Assembly: GCA_963556195.1 (NCBI GenBank)
Contig: OY744520.1
Coordinates: 8,762,991-8,826,990 of the forward strand
Length of the DNA stretch: 64,000 bases
Direction of reading: 5' to 3'
Source: Sepiola atlantica
Taxonomy: Eukaryota > Mollusca > Cephalopoda > Sepiida > Sepiolidae
Shown: positions 63,833 through 64,000 of the stretch, one piece after another
Layout: each line of letters begins with the position of its first letter
Numbering within the stretch: the stretch's first letter is position 1
Position numbers and translations under genes: made by a program
The notes under the pieces: model-generated
Told to the model about the DNA's origin: nothing
The model's input: only the letters and a program-made list of their open reading frames with translations
Databases searched by the model: none

Positions 63833-64000
63833 GTATTTCATCATATAACAAAAAACAAACTTTTTTCTTGTCCATATAAACAAGTGTTAGACAAAAGTTT
63901 ACAATTAAAAAAGCTTTATTTTAAAAATTTTATTTTGGTACATGTTATTCAGCATTTTTCATGTCTAGCTTGACATTTCTTTCATTTTTATAAATCTTTT

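Overview
The window is AT-rich animal nuclear DNA, and I infer a cephalopod mollusc, probably an octopus. Four things point there: one gene spread over kilobase introns, dense LINE, SINE, hAT and mariner debris, homogeneous intronic satellite arrays, and a LINE 3' tail carrying the 'catgctggcatg...ttggacgg' type motif that I remember from cephalopod repeats. The species is not proven. There is no sign of prokaryotic gene organisation.

The only host gene I can support is INTS10 (Integrator complex subunit 10) on the + strand. Twelve consecutive internal exons (223-326, 2332-2471, 9943-10024, 27473-27625, 31091-31262, 33720-33877, 46746-46818, 47944-48098, 51189-51271, 55045-55110, 59462-59515, 63635-63832) have AG acceptors and GT donors. 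They join in one open phase into about 479 codons that follow INTS10 in order. The N-terminal exons lie left of the window and the C-terminal exons right of it. Everything else is intronic.

Layout: intron 1 (327-2331) is featureless. Intron 2 holds LINE 3' fragments, a complete but decayed hAT element with an 8-bp target duplication (3276-6833) and short interspersed repeats. Intron 3 (17.4 kb) holds a mariner remnant, nested foldback repeats and a satellite of 79-bp units from about 12.53 to 26.43 kb (about 176 copies). Introns 4 and 5 carry mariner-derived long-TIR elements, LINE pieces, a 5S-rRNA-derived SINE and a 600-bp foldback. Intron 6 carries a second 5S-like SINE, a LINE tail and a satellite of 43-bp units from about 36.37 to 46.73 kb (about 240 copies) that stops 16 bp before the exon 7 splice acceptor. 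Introns 8 to 11 hold minisatellites, a SINE, several LINE fragments in both orientations, another foldback and a structurally intact DD41D mariner-type transposon (61761-63091) with an open transposase and matched terminal repeats.

The two satellites make up about 24 kb (38%) of the window and would be transcribed in the INTS10 pre-mRNA. The best candidates for something new are these arrays, their internal segmental duplications, the abutment of array 2 on a splice acceptor, and the unusual load of inverted repeats in one transcription unit.
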